A stretch of DNA of 64,000 bases from Halomonas daqiaonensis. Its GTDB lineage: Bacteria > Pseudomonadota > Gammaproteobacteria > Pseudomonadales > Halomonadaceae. The position numbers and the translations under genes are program-made. This document shows, one piece after another, positions 62,999 to 64,000 of the stretch (positions are counted from its first letter, which is position 1; each line of letters starts with the position of its first letter). Where the stretch lies: NCBI RefSeq assembly GCF_900109725.1, contig NZ_FOBC01000001.1, positions 124,001 to 188,000 of the forward strand, read 5' to 3'. The notes beneath the pieces were generated by a model. It searched no databases, was not told the DNA's origin, and saw nothing but the letters and a program-made list of their open reading frames with translations.

Positions 62999-64000
62999 TC
63001 ATGCACGCAACTCCGCCCCCAGGTGCTGACGTGACTCCGTGACGATGGCATCAACCAACTGATTGATTTCCTCGTCATTAAGCGTGCGCGATGGATGCTG
63101 CCAGGTCAAGCCCAGGGCCACGCTCTTGAAACCTTCCGGCACCCCCCTGCCCTGGTAGACATCGAACAGGTGGGATTCCACCAGCCACTCGCCGGCCTGG
63201 GCCCGGATGGTGTCGAGCAGCGACTGCACCGGCAGCTCCTCGTCGACCAAAAAGGCCAGATCACGGCGCACCTCGGGATGGCGCGACAGCGGCGTAAAAG
63301 CCGGAACCCGGCCCTGAGTCAACGCATCGAGGCGCACCTCGAAGAGCAGCGCGTCGACCTTGAGACCGAGCCTGGCGCGCACTGCCGGGTGCAGGGTGCC
63401 GATCCAGCCCGCTTCCTCGCCACGATGCAGGATGCGGGCGCACTGCCCGGGATGCAGGGCCGAATGCTCACCGGGTTCGAAGCGCCAGGCCTGCGGCTCG
63501 CCGAGTGCCAGCAGGCTCTCCAGGTCGCCCTTGAGGTCAAAGAAGTCGACCGGCTCACGGACGCCTGCCCAGCCCTCCGGTTCGCGAGGCCCGCAGACCA
63601 GGGCCCCGAGCATCGGGGTCTGGTGCAGGTGGTCGAGTTCGCCACGGAAGGTGAGGCCCGTTTCGAACAGGCGCACACGGCTCTGCTGGCGATTGAGGTT
63701 ATGCTGCAGGGCGCGCACAAGGCCGGGAAAGAGACTCGCGCGCATCACAGAAAGATCGCTGGAGATGGGGTTGGCCAGCGTCGGCGACAGCGCTTCGGGA
63801 TGCAGTACCTGCTGCAACTCGGGGGCGACGAAGCTGTAGGTCACGGCCTCCTGATAGCCACGCGCGACCATCTGCTGACGCAGCCGTGCCAGGGGCGTAT
63901 GTGCTTCATGGGACGGCCGCAAGGCGAGGCGAACCTGGGGACGGCGCACCGGCAGGCGATTGTAGCCGTGGATGCGCGCCACCTCCTCGATCAGGTCCTC
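62999..64000 (-). CDS. pheT: Phenylalanyl-tRNA synthetase beta subunit, C-terminal part (cut by window edge)
   Basis: The C-terminal 333 codons are present; the gene continues beyond 64000. The window edge begins within [18 protein letters not shown], a conserved PheT segment. The catalytic-like core follows ([20 protein letters not shown]) and then the anticodon-binding ferredoxin-like domain with [15 protein letters not shown] and [19 protein letters not shown]. It forms the alpha2-beta2 enzyme with PheS. It precedes ihfA on the same strand. Confidence 0.97.
   Translation of the reverse strand, partial: EDLIEEVARIHGYNRLPVRRPQVRLALRPSHEAHTPLARLRQQMVARGYQEAVTYSFVAPELQQVLHPEALSPTLANPISSDLSVMRASLFPGLVRALQHNLNRQQSRVRLFETGLTFRGELDHLHQTPMLGALVCGPREPEGWAGVREPVDFFDLKGDLESLLALGEPQAWRFEPGEHSALHPGQCARILHRGEEAGWIGTLHPAVRARLGLKVDALLFEVRLDALTQGRVPAFTPLSRHPEVRRDLAFLVDEELPVQSLLDTIRAQAGEWLVESHLFDVYQGRGVPEGFKSVALGLTWQHPSRTLNDEEINQLVDAIVTESRQHLGAELRA

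Overview
The window is chromosomal DNA of a GC-rich gammaproteobacterium. Gene content and order fit Halomonadaceae or a close relative: fmdB-aspS-ruvCAB-tolQRAB-pal-cpoB, ubiG-mupP, pheT-ihfA, a class I-type PHA synthase, a RegBA redox two-component pair, and DUF1269 and DUF2788 proteins. The genus is an inference from gene repertoire; no rRNA or tRNA gene was seen. Most of the window is dense core genome with short gaps and many overlapping start and stop codons. No phage, insertion sequence or CRISPR array was seen.

Layout. 1-1660: the 5' end of galU, then ubiG-mupP. 1697-12028 (all minus): fmdB, aspS, ruvC, ruvA, ruvB, tolQ, tolR, tolA, tolB, pal, cpoB, yciK, joining translation, Holliday-junction processing and the envelope-spanning Tol-Pal machine. 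12241-15064: an operon of a 2-hydroxyacid dehydrogenase, a ribokinase-like kinase and a nucleoside hydrolase, probably nucleoside/ribose salvage. 15125-27871: housekeeping and repair genes (acylphosphatase, Leu/Phe-type dehydrogenase, YihY, NadM-Nudix fusion, HypT-like LysR regulator, cardiolipin synthase, class I fumarase, Nei, UvrB, an OsmC/HMA-like pair, YgfZ).

27868-34351 is the least explained part. A LuxR-type regulator is divergent from four exported proteins: a 95-aa protein with three PDS-type repeats, a von Willebrand A protein, a Calx-beta protein and a WG-repeat protein. A strong dyad, a likely operator, lies between the regulator and the exported genes. The island fits between ygfZ and tatD with 4-bp and 12-bp convergent overlaps. 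Its function is unknown and it is the best candidate here for an undescribed system.

34340-44751: tatD, prfC and an aldo/keto reductase, then phaC, a DUF1269 membrane protein, regBA, bdhA, an orphan HybE-like protein and an inositol monophosphatase. With scoAB (46333-47749) and its divergent LysR gene, this gives PHB synthesis plus oxidation of 3-hydroxybutyrate to acetoacetyl-CoA. 44885-53116: glutaredoxin, a DUF1338-like protein, an acyltransferase, a degenerate NlpD-like lipoprotein, a GT4 glycosyltransferase with a PAP2 phosphatase, and an AlkB-like oxygenase. 53230-59790: the glycine cleavage genes are split, with AGCS symporter-gcvT on minus and gcvH-gcvP on plus, separated by a 530-bp gap without a recognisable gene or glycine riboswitch. 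59846-64000: ppnN, a small membrane protein, a MioC-like flavodoxin, DUF2788, ihfA and the 3' part of pheT.

Small-scale structure includes several recent-looking tandem duplications: TolA 30-bp units, a 42-bp duplication over the grxA stop, a seven-copy heptamer starting in the ppnN stop codon, and 13-bp repeats between hybE and the IMPase gene. There are also many GC-rich hairpins between convergent or tandem genes.
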